DNA of 64,000 nt, from positions 1-64,000 of the forward strand of contig CAIKXV010000047.1 in NCBI GenBank assembly GCA_903831455.1, written 5' to 3'. Position 1 is the first letter of the stretch. The number at the start of each line of letters is the position of its first letter. Positions 31,436 through 42,810 of the stretch are shown here, in pieces. A program made the position numbers and the translations under genes. Origin of the DNA: an uncultured Pseudomonadota bacterium. Lineage in GTDB: Bacteria; Pseudomonadota; Gammaproteobacteria; Burkholderiales; CAIKXV01. Below the pieces are notes generated by a model. The model was not told where the DNA came from, ran no database searches, and saw only the letters and a program-made list of their open reading frames with translations.

Positions 31436-32775
31436 CGTCCCGTCTCCACCGTGGCGAGGCCGGTTCTCTCGAGGATGCGCGCGCGCAGGCGCTGGACCAG
31501 CGAGCGCACCGGAACGCGCTCGACGACCTCGGCGGCGAAGGCATAGGTGAGCAGACGGCGCGCCTGCGCGGCCGGCATGCCGCGGCTCTGGAGGTAGAAC
31601 AGTTCGTCGGCATCGAGCTGGCCGACGGTGGCGCCATGCGCGGCCTTGACATCGTCGGCAAAGATTTCGAGCTGCGGCTTGGCGTTGATCTGCGCGCGCG
31701 CGGAGAGCAGCAGCCCGCGGCTCTGCTGGGCGGAGTCGGTGCGCTGCGCGTCCCGGCGCACGACGATGCGCCCGTCGAACACGGAATGGGACGCCCCGTC
31801 GCACACGCTCTTGTACAGCTGGCGGCTGGTCGCGTCCGCGCTCGCATGGTCGAGCAGGGTGTGGCTATCGGCGTGCTGTCGTCCGTCGAGCAGCGCGAGG
31901 CCGTCGACCGTCGCCCGCGCGCCCGGCGCCCCGAGCCGCACCGCGAGGTCGAGGCGCGACAGGCGGGCACCGCTCGCGATGCAGACCCCGGCGTAGCGGG
32001 CGTCGCGCGCGAGTTCGACCGCCACGCGCCCCACGTGCCAGGCCGCCGCACCTTCTCCCTGCAGGCGGATATGAGAGAGCTCGGCATTTTCGCCGATCAC
32101 CGCCTCGGTGACCGCGTTGGTGAATCCGCGGCCCTCGCCCAGGCTCACGTACTCCTCGATGACCGTGACCGCGCTGTGCTCGCCGGCGAGCAGCAGCAGC
32201 CGCGGCTGCACGGCCGACGCCGGGGCACGGTCGGTGCCGATGAACAGCAGGTGTATCGGCGCGCGGCCCCGGGCGCCTCGCGCGACGTTGACGACCGCGG
32301 CCTCCCCGAGCGCCGCGGTATTGAGCGCGCTGAACAGGTCGACATCGCCGCCCACCAGCCGGCCGAGCTGTGCTCGCACGCCCGATTCGTCCGCGCGCAA
32401 CGCCTGCGCCAGTGGCGCGACACCGAGGCCATCGCCGATGCCCCGGGTATCGGAGAACCCGGGGCTGTAGACCCCGTCGATGAACACGAGGCGACTCGCC
32501 CGCGCCTCGTCGATCAGCAACGCGTCGACGGCCGCCGCGTCCACCGCACCGGGCGAGACCACCGGCCGCCACGACTCGCGCGCAAGGCCCGACAGGTCGG
32601 TGAATCGCCAGGCCTCCTCACCGGTCGTCGGCAACGACAGTCGCGGCAGGGCATCCCGGGCGCGGGAGACGAGCGCCGAGACCCAGGCGGCAGGCGCCCG
32701 AGAGGGCCCTTCGCCCAGCGCGGCGAAGGGCTGCGACGCTCGCTCGCCGCCGGCGATATCGGGGACGACCGCCAT
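31432..32775 (-). CDS. sufD: Fe-S cluster assembly protein SufD
   Basis: [51 protein letters not shown]. Confidence 0.95.
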
Positions 32776-32777
32776 GC

Positions 32778-34997
<2,220 letters not shown>

Positions 34998-35010
34998 GGA
35001 ATCCGCCGTT

Positions 35011-35054
35011 GGATAAATCCGAGTGAAACGCTCGGGATTGTCGTATTCCCGAGC
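35011..35054. promoter_or_regulatory. Candidate IscR/Rrf2-type operator upstream of sufB, with adjacent 8-bp inverted repeat GCTCGGGA-N9-TCCCGAGC (35030-35054)
   Basis: 35011-35042 on + is 25/32 identical to the IscR-site block of the iscR promoter (37258-37289 on -). Confidence 0.6.
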
Positions 35055-35092
35055 AAAACGATCAACAATGCCTGTCCGCGTCCAGTGCTCGC

Positions 35093-35413
35093 TCAGACGT
35101 TGAACGACTCACCGCACCCGCACTCGCCCTTCGCGTTGGGGTTCTCGAACCGGAAGCTCTCGTTGAGTCCCTTTCGCACGAAGTCGACCCGGGTGCCGTC
35201 GAGGAAGGGCAGGTGCTCGCGGTCGATCAGCACGCAAGCCTCGTGCGACTCGAATCGCTCGTCCTGCGGCCCGACCTCGCGCGCGATATCGAAGGTGTAC
35301 GCGAGCCCGTTGCACCCGACCTTCTTCACGCCCAGCCGCAGCGCGATGCCGCCCGCGCGCTCGACCTGCCGGCGGATGTGCAAGGCTGCGTTCTCGGTGA
35401 GGGTGATCGCCAT
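35093..35413 (-). CDS. A-type Fe-S carrier (IscA/SufA/HesB family)
   Basis: [20 protein letters not shown] and C-terminal GECGCGESF: three conserved Cys. Confidence 0.94.
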   Translation of the reverse strand: MAITLTENAALHIRRQVERAGGIALRLGVKKVGCNGLAYTFDIAREVGPQDERFESHEACVLIDREHLPFLDGTRVDFVRKGLNESFRFENPNAKGECGCGESFNV

Positions 35414-35452
35414 GTCCGTGTCTCCGATGAGAAAGCGCGTCGCCCGCGCGGG

Positions 35453-36595
35453 TCAGGCGACCATCGCGGCCAGCGAGCGCAGGCGCCCGACCACCGCGCC
35501 CAGCGCCTGCGTGAAGCCGGCCACCTGTCCGGCGGTGTTCTCCGGCCCCAGGCTGACGCGCACCGCGCAGCGCGCGAGCGCCGGGTCCACGCCCATCGCG
35601 AGCAGGGTGGCCGAGGGCTCCGTGCTGTGGCTGGAGCAAGCCGATCCGCTGGCCACGCAGTAGCCGGCACGATCGAGTTCGATCACGAGGGTCTCGCCGT
35701 CCAGCCCCTCGATCGCGAAGAAGGTGGTGTTGGGAAGGCGCGCCGCACCCTCGCCGAACACGACTGCGCCCAGCGCGCGCAGCCGCGCGTCCAGGTCGTC
35801 GCGAAGCGCGCGGCAGTGCCGCTCCTGCGCGGCGAGCCTCGATGGCACCCGCTCGCACGCGGCCCCGAAGCCGACGATCGCCGGGACGTTCTCCGTGCCG
35901 GAGCGCATCCCCGACTCGTGGCCACCCCCGTGCAGAAGCGGGCGCAACTCGATGCGCTTGTCGAGCACCAGCGCACCCGCGCCCTTCGGCCCGCCCAGCT
36001 TGTGTGCCGACAGGCTCATCGAGTGCACGCCCAGCGCGACGATGTCCACCGGGATCTTGCCCAGCGCCTGCACGGCATCGGCGTGCATCCAGGCGCCTGC
36101 GGCACGCGCGCGTTGCGCGAGGTCGGCCACCGGCTGCAGCACGCCCGTCTCGTTGTGAGCGAGCATCGCGCACACCAGCCCGGTCGAACTCGCCAGCGCC
36201 CGGTCGAGGTCGCGGAGGTCATAGACGCCCCTGGCATCGGCCGCGAGTTCACGCACCGTCCAGCCACCGCGCGCGAGGTCGCGAACCGGCTCGATCACGC
36301 ACGGATGCTCGGCTGCGCCGACGATGGCCTGCTGCACCCGTCGCATGCCGGCCGCACCCTTCACGAACAGGTTGTTGGCCTCGGTGCCTCCGCTGGTGAA
36401 CACCACCTGCGAGGCCTGGGCTCCGACGGCGGCAGCCACCTGCTCGCGCGCGCGCTCGACCGCCCGTCGCGCCACCGTGCCCGGCTCGTGCCGGCTCGAT
36501 GCATTGCCGTGCTGCTCGCGCAGGAAGGGCAGCATGGCCTCCAGCACCGCGGGATCCAGCGGCGTGGTTGCGTTGTGATCGAGGTAGATGGGCAT
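35453..36595 (-). CDS. Class I cysteine desulfurase (NifS/IscS-like)
   Basis: MPIYLDHNATTPLDPAVLEAM, SLSAHKLGGPKGAGAL, SGSACSSHSTEPS active-site loop. Confidence 0.94.
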   Translation of the reverse strand: MPIYLDHNATTPLDPAVLEAMLPFLREQHGNASSRHEPGTVARRAVERAREQVAAAVGAQASQVVFTSGGTEANNLFVKGAAGMRRVQQAIVGAAEHPCVIEPVRDLARGGWTVRELAADARGVYDLRDLDRALASSTGLVCAMLAHNETGVLQPVADLAQRARAAGAWMHADAVQALGKIPVDIVALGVHSMSLSAHKLGGPKGAGALVLDKRIELRPLLHGGGHESGMRSGTENVPAIVGFGAACERVPSRLAAQERHCRALRDDLDARLRALGAVVFGEGAARLPNTTFFAIEGLDGETLVIELDRAGYCVASGSACSSHSTEPSATLLAMGVDPALARCAVRVSLGPENTAGQVAGFTQALGAVVGRLRSLAAMVA

Positions 36596-36605
36596 CGCCT
36601 GTGCC

Positions 36606-37097
36606 TCAACCCAGCCCGGCCACCGCGCCCAGGTCGCGGGCGAGCGACTGGCCGCGCTCGCGCAGCCTGATCACGTGCGTGTCGCCCTGGCGCTCGCGCT
36701 GCGCGTCGACCAGCTGGCGCAACGAGATGCCGCGCAGGTAGTCGTAGATGTGCGAATTGAGGTTGGCCCACAGGTCATGCGTGAGGCACTTGTGCTCGTC
36801 CTGGCAGTTTTCCTTGCCGCCGCACTGGGTGGCGTCGATCGGCTCGTCCACCGCGAGGATGATGTCCGCGACCGACATCTGGTCGAGCGGACGCGAGAGC
36901 TTGTAGCCACCGCCCGGCCCGCGCACGCTGTCGACCAGCTGGTGGCGGCGCAACTTTCCGAACAGCTGTTCGAGGTAGGAGAGCGAAATGCGCTGGCGCG
37001 TGCTGATCTCGGCCAGCGCAACCGGCTGTCCGCCATAGCGCAGACCGAGGTCGATCATCGCGGTGACCGCGAAACGCCCTTTGGTGGTCAGTCTCAT
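36606..37097 (-). CDS. iscR: Rrf2-family Fe-S regulator IscR
   Basis: MRLTTKGRFAVTAMIDLGLRYGGQPVALAEISTRQRISLSYLEQLFGKLRR; cluster ligands CX5CX5C-LTH (CGGKENCQDEHKCLTH). Confidence 0.96.
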   Translation of the reverse strand: MRLTTKGRFAVTAMIDLGLRYGGQPVALAEISTRQRISLSYLEQLFGKLRRHQLVDSVRGPGGGYKLSRPLDQMSVADIILAVDEPIDATQCGGKENCQDEHKCLTHDLWANLNSHIYDYLRGISLRQLVDAQRERQGDTHVIRLRERGQSLARDLGAVAGLG

Positions 37098-37251
37098 CGC
37101 CGCTCTCCCGATCCGGCTGCCGGCACCGGAAACACGAACGCGTGACCGCGACCCGGCGCCGCACGCACCTGCGCCGAGGCCTGCCGGACACGGTCCGCGA
37201 GGCGCCGGCCCTCGGCCGGGCACGCGGCCGAGCGCGCCTCCCGACACGCGA

Positions 37252-37289
37252 ATCCTAGACAATCCCGACCGTTTTAGTCAACTTTATAC
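37252..37289 (-). promoter_or_regulatory. iscR promoter (-35 TTGACT, 18-nt spacer, -10 TAGGAT) overlapped by an IscR type-1-like site GTTGACTAAAACGGTCGGG
   Basis: Near match to SYYGACTRWWWYAGTCRRS with one mismatch; lies 155-192 nt upstream of the iscR ATG and spans the trmJ stop codon. Confidence 0.75.
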
Positions 37290-38068
37290 GGTCCGCCCGG
37301 CAAGCGGGCACGGACCGCGGCGATCGCCCCGCGCAGGATCGCCATCTCCCCCGGTTCGATCGCGGCCCGCCTCGCCAGGCGCTCGAGACGCTCGGCCAGG
37401 CGGCCGGGGCGCGCAGGGTCGAGGAAACCGACCGCCTCCAGCGCGTGGCGCGTCTCGTCGAGGAGCCGAACCACCTCGGCGTGCGACGCCCGCGGCTCGG
37501 CGTCCCCTGCGGCCGACGAGCCGGGCGCGGTGTCGAGCGCCGCGAGCCGCATCTCGTAGCACAGGACCTGCACCGCCGCGCCCAGGTTGAGCGATCCGTA
37601 TGCGGCGTCGGTCGGGATGCGCACCAGCCAGTCGCAGCGACCGACCTCGGCGCGTGTCAGGCCGTTGGTCTCGCCTCCGAAGACGAGCGCGACGGGTCCT
37701 TGCGCGGCGGCGGCCAGCAACCGTGGCGCGATCTCGCGGGGCGACAGGCAGGGCGGTGCGAGGTCCCGCGGCCGAGCGGCGACCGCAGCGACCGTCACGC
37801 AGTCGCCGAGCGCATCCTCGAGGGTCGGGCAGACCCGTGCGGCCGCCAGGACATCGCGCGCGCCGGAGGCGCGGCGCTCGGCCTCCGGGTCGGGGTAGCG
37901 CTCCGGGCGGACGAGGCGAAGGTCCCCGAGTCCCATCGTCTTCATCGCGCGCGCCGCCGCTCCGATGTTTCCCGGATGGCGGGGCTCGCTCAGCACGATG
38001 CGCACGGCCGCCAGCGCGGTCGGGGCGAGCGCGGACCGGGGCGCCGGGCCGGGGGACGGGTCATCCAT
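37274..38068 (-). CDS. trmJ: tRNA (cytidine/uridine-2'-O-)-methyltransferase TrmJ (SpoU family)
   Basis: [63 protein letters not shown]. Confidence 0.94.
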   Translation of the reverse strand: MDDPSPGPAPRSALAPTALAAVRIVLSEPRHPGNIGAAARAMKTMGLGDLRLVRPERYPDPEAERRASGARDVLAAARVCPTLEDALGDCVTVAAVAARPRDLAPPCLSPREIAPRLLAAAAQGPVALVFGGETNGLTRAEVGRCDWLVRIPTDAAYGSLNLGAAVQVLCYEMRLAALDTAPGSSAAGDAEPRASHAEVVRLLDETRHALEAVGFLDPARPGRLAERLERLARRAAIEPGEMAILRGAIAAVRARLPGGPYKVD

Positions 38069-38166
38069 GCGTGCTAGACTCGCGCGCCCCGGCGACGGGG
38101 CTGCGCTTCGGCAGCGGCCTCGGGGCGTGCCCGCCGACCTCGACGCGTATCCGCACGGAACCTTCC

Positions 38167-38964
38167 ATGCTGCACCCGATGCTCAACACCGCGGTCAAGG
38201 CCGCCCGCCGCGCCGCGACGGTCATCAACCGCGCGGCGCAGAACCTCGACCTGCTCAACGTGCGGACGAAGTCGGTCAACGATTTCGTGAGCGAGGTCGA
38301 CCACGCGGCCGAGGCGGCGATCGTCGACGTGCTGCGCAAGGCGTATCCGGATCATGCGATCCTTGCCGAGGAAAGCGGGGCTTCGGGCGAGGGCGAGTAC
38401 GAGTGGGTCATCGATCCGCTCGACGGTACCACCAATTTCCTGCACGGAATGCCGCACTACGCGGTCTCCATCGGCTTGCGACACAAGGGCGTGCTCACGC
38501 ATGGCGTGGTCTACGACCCCGTACGCAACGAGATGTTCACCGCCTCGCGCGGTGCGGGCGCCTTCCTGAACGACCGGCGCATCCGCGTGAGCCGGCGTAC
38601 CCAGCTGTCGGAGTCGCTGGTGGCCACCGGCTTTCCCTTCCGGGAGATGGCCGATTTCGACGCCTACCTGCGCATGTTGCGCGCGGTCATGCCGGCCTGC
38701 GCCGGCATCCGCCGAGCCGGCGCCGCCTCGCTCGACCTCGCCTACGTGGCGGCAGGACGCTACGACGCGTTCTGGGAGTTCGGACTCTCCCCCTGGGATA
38801 TCGCCGCCGGCGCGCTGCTGGTGAGCGAGGCGGGAGGACTCGTCGGCGACGCCACCGGCGAGCCGGGTTACCTCGAATCCGGTGCCGTGGTCGCCGGCAG
38901 CCCGCGCGTCTTCGCGCAATTGCTGCAGACGATCGCCCCCCACGTGCCCGCGCGCCTGCGCTGA
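38167..38964 (+). CDS. suhB: Inositol monophosphatase family protein SuhB
   Basis: [48 protein letters not shown]. Confidence 0.96.
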   Translation: MLHPMLNTAVKAARRAATVINRAAQNLDLLNVRTKSVNDFVSEVDHAAEAAIVDVLRKAYPDHAILAEESGASGEGEYEWVIDPLDGTTNFLHGMPHYAVSIGLRHKGVLTHGVVYDPVRNEMFTASRGAGAFLNDRRIRVSRRTQLSESLVATGFPFREMADFDAYLRMLRAVMPACAGIRRAGAASLDLAYVAAGRYDAFWEFGLSPWDIAAGALLVSEAGGLVGDATGEPGYLESGAVVAGSPRVFAQLLQTIAPHVPARLR

Positions 38965-39476
38965 GCGGCGTCGGCACGTCGGTCCGTGCCGGGCCTCTGG
39001 GACGACCGCGGTCGTACCCCGGGCCCCGGCGCCCGCGCGTCGAGCGCACGCGTCCCCTGCCACGGCCCTGGCCTCCCCGGGCGCGGAGCCGCCGGCTTGC
39101 GGGCTTCGCGCGGGCGAACCACGCCTCGCACGCCCCATCCCCCCCCCGCAGGCGCAACCGCCCTGCCTCGCGCACGGCGACGGCTCCCGGTGCCTGGGTC
39201 CATGCACCGGGGCGCAGGCCCCACGCAGCCGCATATGAGCGGATGCGGACGGACGGTCGCGCCACCGGGCTCGGAGGACCCGCGATTCGTGCAGCCCCGG
39301 ACACCGACCGACCCGCCAGCTGGCGGATGGACAGGGTCGGCGATGTCGGCGACCCGTCCGGCCGGGAGTGGACGCCCGCGGCGACGCGGGGTAGGTTCCG
39401 CAGTCAGGGTCGCTCGCCGCGACGGTCGCCCGCGAGCCACGCCGCAGCGCCGGTACAGGCGCACGAGGAGGACAGC

Positions 39477-40481
39477 ATGGGAATCCACGCGCAGCGCACT
39501 CGCGCACGAACGCCCTCGTTCACGCTGCCGCTGCTGCTCGCGGCGACGCTCGCCGCCGCGACCGCCTCACCGGCTCGCGCGCAACCCGAGGCGTGGCCGG
39601 TGAAGCCGATACGAATGGTGGTGCCCTTCGCGCCCGGCGGTGGGACCGACATGGTCGGCCGGGCCATCGCGCCGCGGCTGTCCGAACGCCTGGGCCAGCC
39701 GATACTGGTCGAGAATCGGGGCGGTGCGGGTGCCGTCATCGGCACCACGCTGGTCTCGCGCGCGAATCCGGACGGCTACACCCTGCTCGTGTGCGACACC
39801 GCGCACACCATCCAGCCGGCGCTGCAGAAACTGCCCTACGACCCGATCCGCTCGTTCTCGCTGATCGGCTCGATGGTCAAGGGCGACACGGTGCTGGCGG
39901 TGCCTGCCAGCCTTCCGGCGAACACGGTTCGCGAGTTCATCGAACTCGCCCGCGCGAAGCCGGGGACGCTGGTCGCAGGTACCGCAGGGCTGGGCAGCAG
40001 CGGCCACATGAGCGCCGAACTGCTGCGGGTGATGTCCGGCATCGACATCGTGATCGCGCACTACAAGGGGGCCGGTGCCACCATGGGCGATCTGCTCGCC
40101 GGCAACATCCACGTGTCGGGCATCACCATCCAGGCGGCGATCCCGCATATCAAGTCCGGACGGCTCAAGGCGCTGGCCAATGGCGGATCGGCGCGCAGCC
40201 CGCTGCTGCCCGACGTGCCGACCGTTTCGGAGTCCGGGCTACCCGGCTACAACACCACCGGCTGGCGCGGCCTGGTCGGGCCGGCCGGCATCCCGGCCCC
40301 GATCGTGGCCCGACTCACCGCCGAACTGCGTGCGGTACTCGCCTCCGACGAGACCCGGGCGCACTTCCAGGCCAACGGCATGGAGGTCGACTACCGCGAC
40401 CCGCGCGCCTTCGCCGAGTACATCGCCGAGGATGCTCGTCGATGGCAGCAGGTCGTGCGCAAGGCCGACATCCGCCTCTAG
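39477..40481 (+). CDS. Bug/TctC-family tripartite-tricarboxylate substrate-binding protein
   Basis: Signal peptide; WPVKPIRMVVPFAPGGGTDMVGRAIAPRLSERLGQPILVENRGGAGAVIG. Confidence 0.94.
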   Translation: MGIHAQRTRARTPSFTLPLLLAATLAAATASPARAQPEAWPVKPIRMVVPFAPGGGTDMVGRAIAPRLSERLGQPILVENRGGAGAVIGTTLVSRANPDGYTLLVCDTAHTIQPALQKLPYDPIRSFSLIGSMVKGDTVLAVPASLPANTVREFIELARAKPGTLVAGTAGLGSSGHMSAELLRVMSGIDIVIAHYKGAGATMGDLLAGNIHVSGITIQAAIPHIKSGRLKALANGGSARSPLLPDVPTVSESGLPGYNTTGWRGLVGPAGIPAPIVARLTAELRAVLASDETRAHFQANGMEVDYRDPRAFAEYIAEDARRWQQVVRKADIRL

Positions 40482-40587
40482 GGGCATCGGCCACGACCCG
40501 CGACACGGACGCCGGTCGCGGGCGATGCGGGCTGCGCGATCCCCGCGCCCGCGCGTGCCCGCCGGGCGAGCACACGTCGCCGGCCGT

Positions 40588-41766
40588 TCACAGCCGCTCG
40601 CTCGCGCGGCGCAGCCGATCGATCGCCTCGTCGATGTCGGCAGGATCGCGCCGGGCGAAATTGATCCGCAGGTGCCCTTCGCCCCCCGGCCCGAAGGCCG
40701 ATCCCGGCAGCGAACTCACCAGGGCCTGCTCGAGGAAGGCCGCGGATATCGCACGATCGTCCGGACCCAGCGCAGTCACGTCGGGGAAGCAGAAGATGCC
40801 GCCGTCGGGCGGCGCGCAGCGCACCCCGGGAATGCCGTTCAGGCCATCGAGCAGTTGCCGCCGGCGCTCGCCCAGCACGCGGATGTATTCCCGCAGCGTG
40901 TCCTGCGGGCCGTCGAGCGCGACCGCCGCGGCCTTCTGTGCGAACGCCGCCGCGCAGGTGACGGAGTGCGTATGGATCTTCTGCATGTCGCGCAGTATCG
41001 TGCGCGGCCCGGCGACGTACCCGACCCGCCATCCGGTCATCGCGTAAGTCTTGGACAACCCGTTGAACGTCAGCGTGCGCTCGAACATGCCCGGCAAGGA
41101 AGCGATGCTCACGTGCCGGTGCCCGTCGTAGACCATGTGCTCGTAGATCTCGTCGGAGAACACCAGCAGGTCGTGCCGCTCGGCCAGCCGGGCGATCGCC
41201 GCCAGCGAGTCGGCCGGGATCACGCCTCCGGCCGGATTGCCGGGCGAATTGAGCATGATCGCCCGGGTGCGAGGGGTGATCGCAGCGGCCAGTCGCTCGG
41301 GGTCGGCTCGAAATCCGTCCTCGGGCCGGCAGGCGACGAACACCGGCACGGCCCCGGCCAGCCGAAAGCAGGCCTCGTAGGTCACCCACGTCGGGGTCGG
41401 GATGAGCACCTCGTCGCCAGGGTCGAAGCAGGCCTGTGCCGCCGTGAACAGACCCTGCTTGACGCCGATCGTCACCAGCACCTCTTCCACGCTGGCCCGG
41501 ACATCGTTCTCGCGGGCGAGCTTCGCGACGACCGCCTCGCGCAGCTCGGGCAGACCGGCGCTGTGCGTATAGGTGATGTAGGCGAGATCGACATCGATGG
41601 CCGCCTTGCCCGCCTCCTTGATGTGGGCGGGCGTGTCGAAGTCGGGTGTACCGGTGGCGAGCCCGATGATGTTCCTGCCCTCGGCGCGCAATTGCTTCAC
41701 GCGATCGGTCATCGACACCGTTGCCGATGCCGTGATGCTGCCCACCCGCTGCGAACGCCAGCCCAT
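40588..41766 (-). CDS. PLP-dependent aminotransferase class I/II (AspC-like)
   Basis: GLATGTPDFDTPAHIKEAGKAAI, NSPGNPAGGVIP, NGLSKTYAMTGWRVGY. Confidence 0.93.
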   Translation of the reverse strand: MGWRSQRVGSITASATVSMTDRVKQLRAEGRNIIGLATGTPDFDTPAHIKEAGKAAIDVDLAYITYTHSAGLPELREAVVAKLARENDVRASVEEVLVTIGVKQGLFTAAQACFDPGDEVLIPTPTWVTYEACFRLAGAVPVFVACRPEDGFRADPERLAAAITPRTRAIMLNSPGNPAGGVIPADSLAAIARLAERHDLLVFSDEIYEHMVYDGHRHVSIASLPGMFERTLTFNGLSKTYAMTGWRVGYVAGPRTILRDMQKIHTHSVTCAAAFAQKAAAVALDGPQDTLREYIRVLGERRRQLLDGLNGIPGVRCAPPDGGIFCFPDVTALGPDDRAISAAFLEQALVSSLPGSAFGPGGEGHLRINFARRDPADIDEAIDRLRRASERL

Positions 41767-41837
41767 GTGTCCCCTCCTCCGCTCGCGGGGCGCGGGCGAG
41801 GCCCGCGCCCCGCCTCGCGCCGCCGATCCCGAACCCG

Positions 41838-42575
41838 TCACCCCACCAGGGGTGCGACGCTCAGGCTGTGACCGACGCCGTGCTTCGCGATCAGCCGCGC
41901 CACGAGGCCCCCGGCCTTGGCGTCCTCGACGAAGCCCTTGAGATACGCGAGTCCCGCGGCGCGCCCTCGGGGCACCCCGACGGCCTGCTGCACGGCGGCG
42001 AACTGTCCGTCCAGCACGCGGGTGCCCGGAAGGCGGGCGCAGTCCTTGACCAGCCGGTCCTTCAGCCCACCCAGCGCATCGAAGCCCTCCTCGGCGAAGC
42101 GGCGCGCGGCGATCGTCGCATCGTCCACGCCGGTGAATGCCGCGTGCTTCAGGTTCTCGGTGAGCCACAGGCCGTAGGCCGCCTTGCCAGGCGCGATGAC
42201 CCGCAGGCCGGGGCGGTCGACGTCGGCGACCGCGCGCAGCGGCGAGTCGGACCGGACGAGGTAGGTAGCCTCGATCTCGACATACGCGGCGGTGAAGTCG
42301 ATGAGCTTCGCCCGCGCCGGCTCGGCGCCGAGGAAACCCACATCCCACTGGTCGGCCCCGGCGCTCTCGGCCAGCGCGCCGGGGTCGGGGTACTCGACGA
42401 TCTCGAAGCGCGCGCCCAGGCGGCGCGCGAGTTCGCGCCCCAGGTCGAGCGCCACGCCCGTGGGCTGGCCGCTCGCGTCGCGACCGGTCAGCAGCTCGTT
42501 GCGGAAGTTGAAACCGACCCGCATCACGCCGCCGGGGGCCAGTTCGCTCGTCACCTGCGCGCTCGCATCGCTCAT
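41838..42575 (-). CDS. Substrate-binding-protein-fold (SBP_bac_3-like) protein lacking a signal peptide
   Basis: MRVGFNFRNELLTGRDASGQPTGVALDLGRELARRLGARFEIVEYPDPG...; strong SD AAGGAGG before MSDASAQV. Confidence 0.85.
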   Translation of the reverse strand: MSDASAQVTSELAPGGVMRVGFNFRNELLTGRDASGQPTGVALDLGRELARRLGARFEIVEYPDPGALAESAGADQWDVGFLGAEPARAKLIDFTAAYVEIEATYLVRSDSPLRAVADVDRPGLRVIAPGKAAYGLWLTENLKHAAFTGVDDATIAARRFAEEGFDALGGLKDRLVKDCARLPGTRVLDGQFAAVQQAVGVPRGRAAGLAYLKGFVEDAKAGGLVARLIAKHGVGHSLSVAPLVG

Positions 42576-42810
42576 CACTCCTCCTTCGCGCCTGCCGCCG
42601 CCCGTCTGCCCCGCCTCGACCCACCGTGGCGGGCACGTGCCGACAGGCAGCACATCCTGATAACCGATTCGCACTATACGCGCCTCGGCGTGGTGGTGGC
42701 ACTGGCCTTTCGCCCTCGTTGCGGCGCTCGAGGAAGCCGACTTAGAATGGCCGCGAACGGCGTGACGCATCGAGGTGCGCGCAGCCGACCGCGCACGCCG
42801 GAGGATTCGA

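Noticed and set aside
35030-35054. Inverted repeat upstream of sufB as an intrinsic terminator after the A-type carrier gene
   Set aside because: No U-tract follows the stem on the transcribed strand, and the region matches the IscR-site block instead; kept as candidate operator.
38965-39476. 512-bp gap between suhB and the Bug SBP as a possible ncRNA or small ORF locus
   Set aside because: Several ORFs are open here but all look like GC-rich Arg/Pro-rich noise; no terminator or structured element clear enough to support a call.
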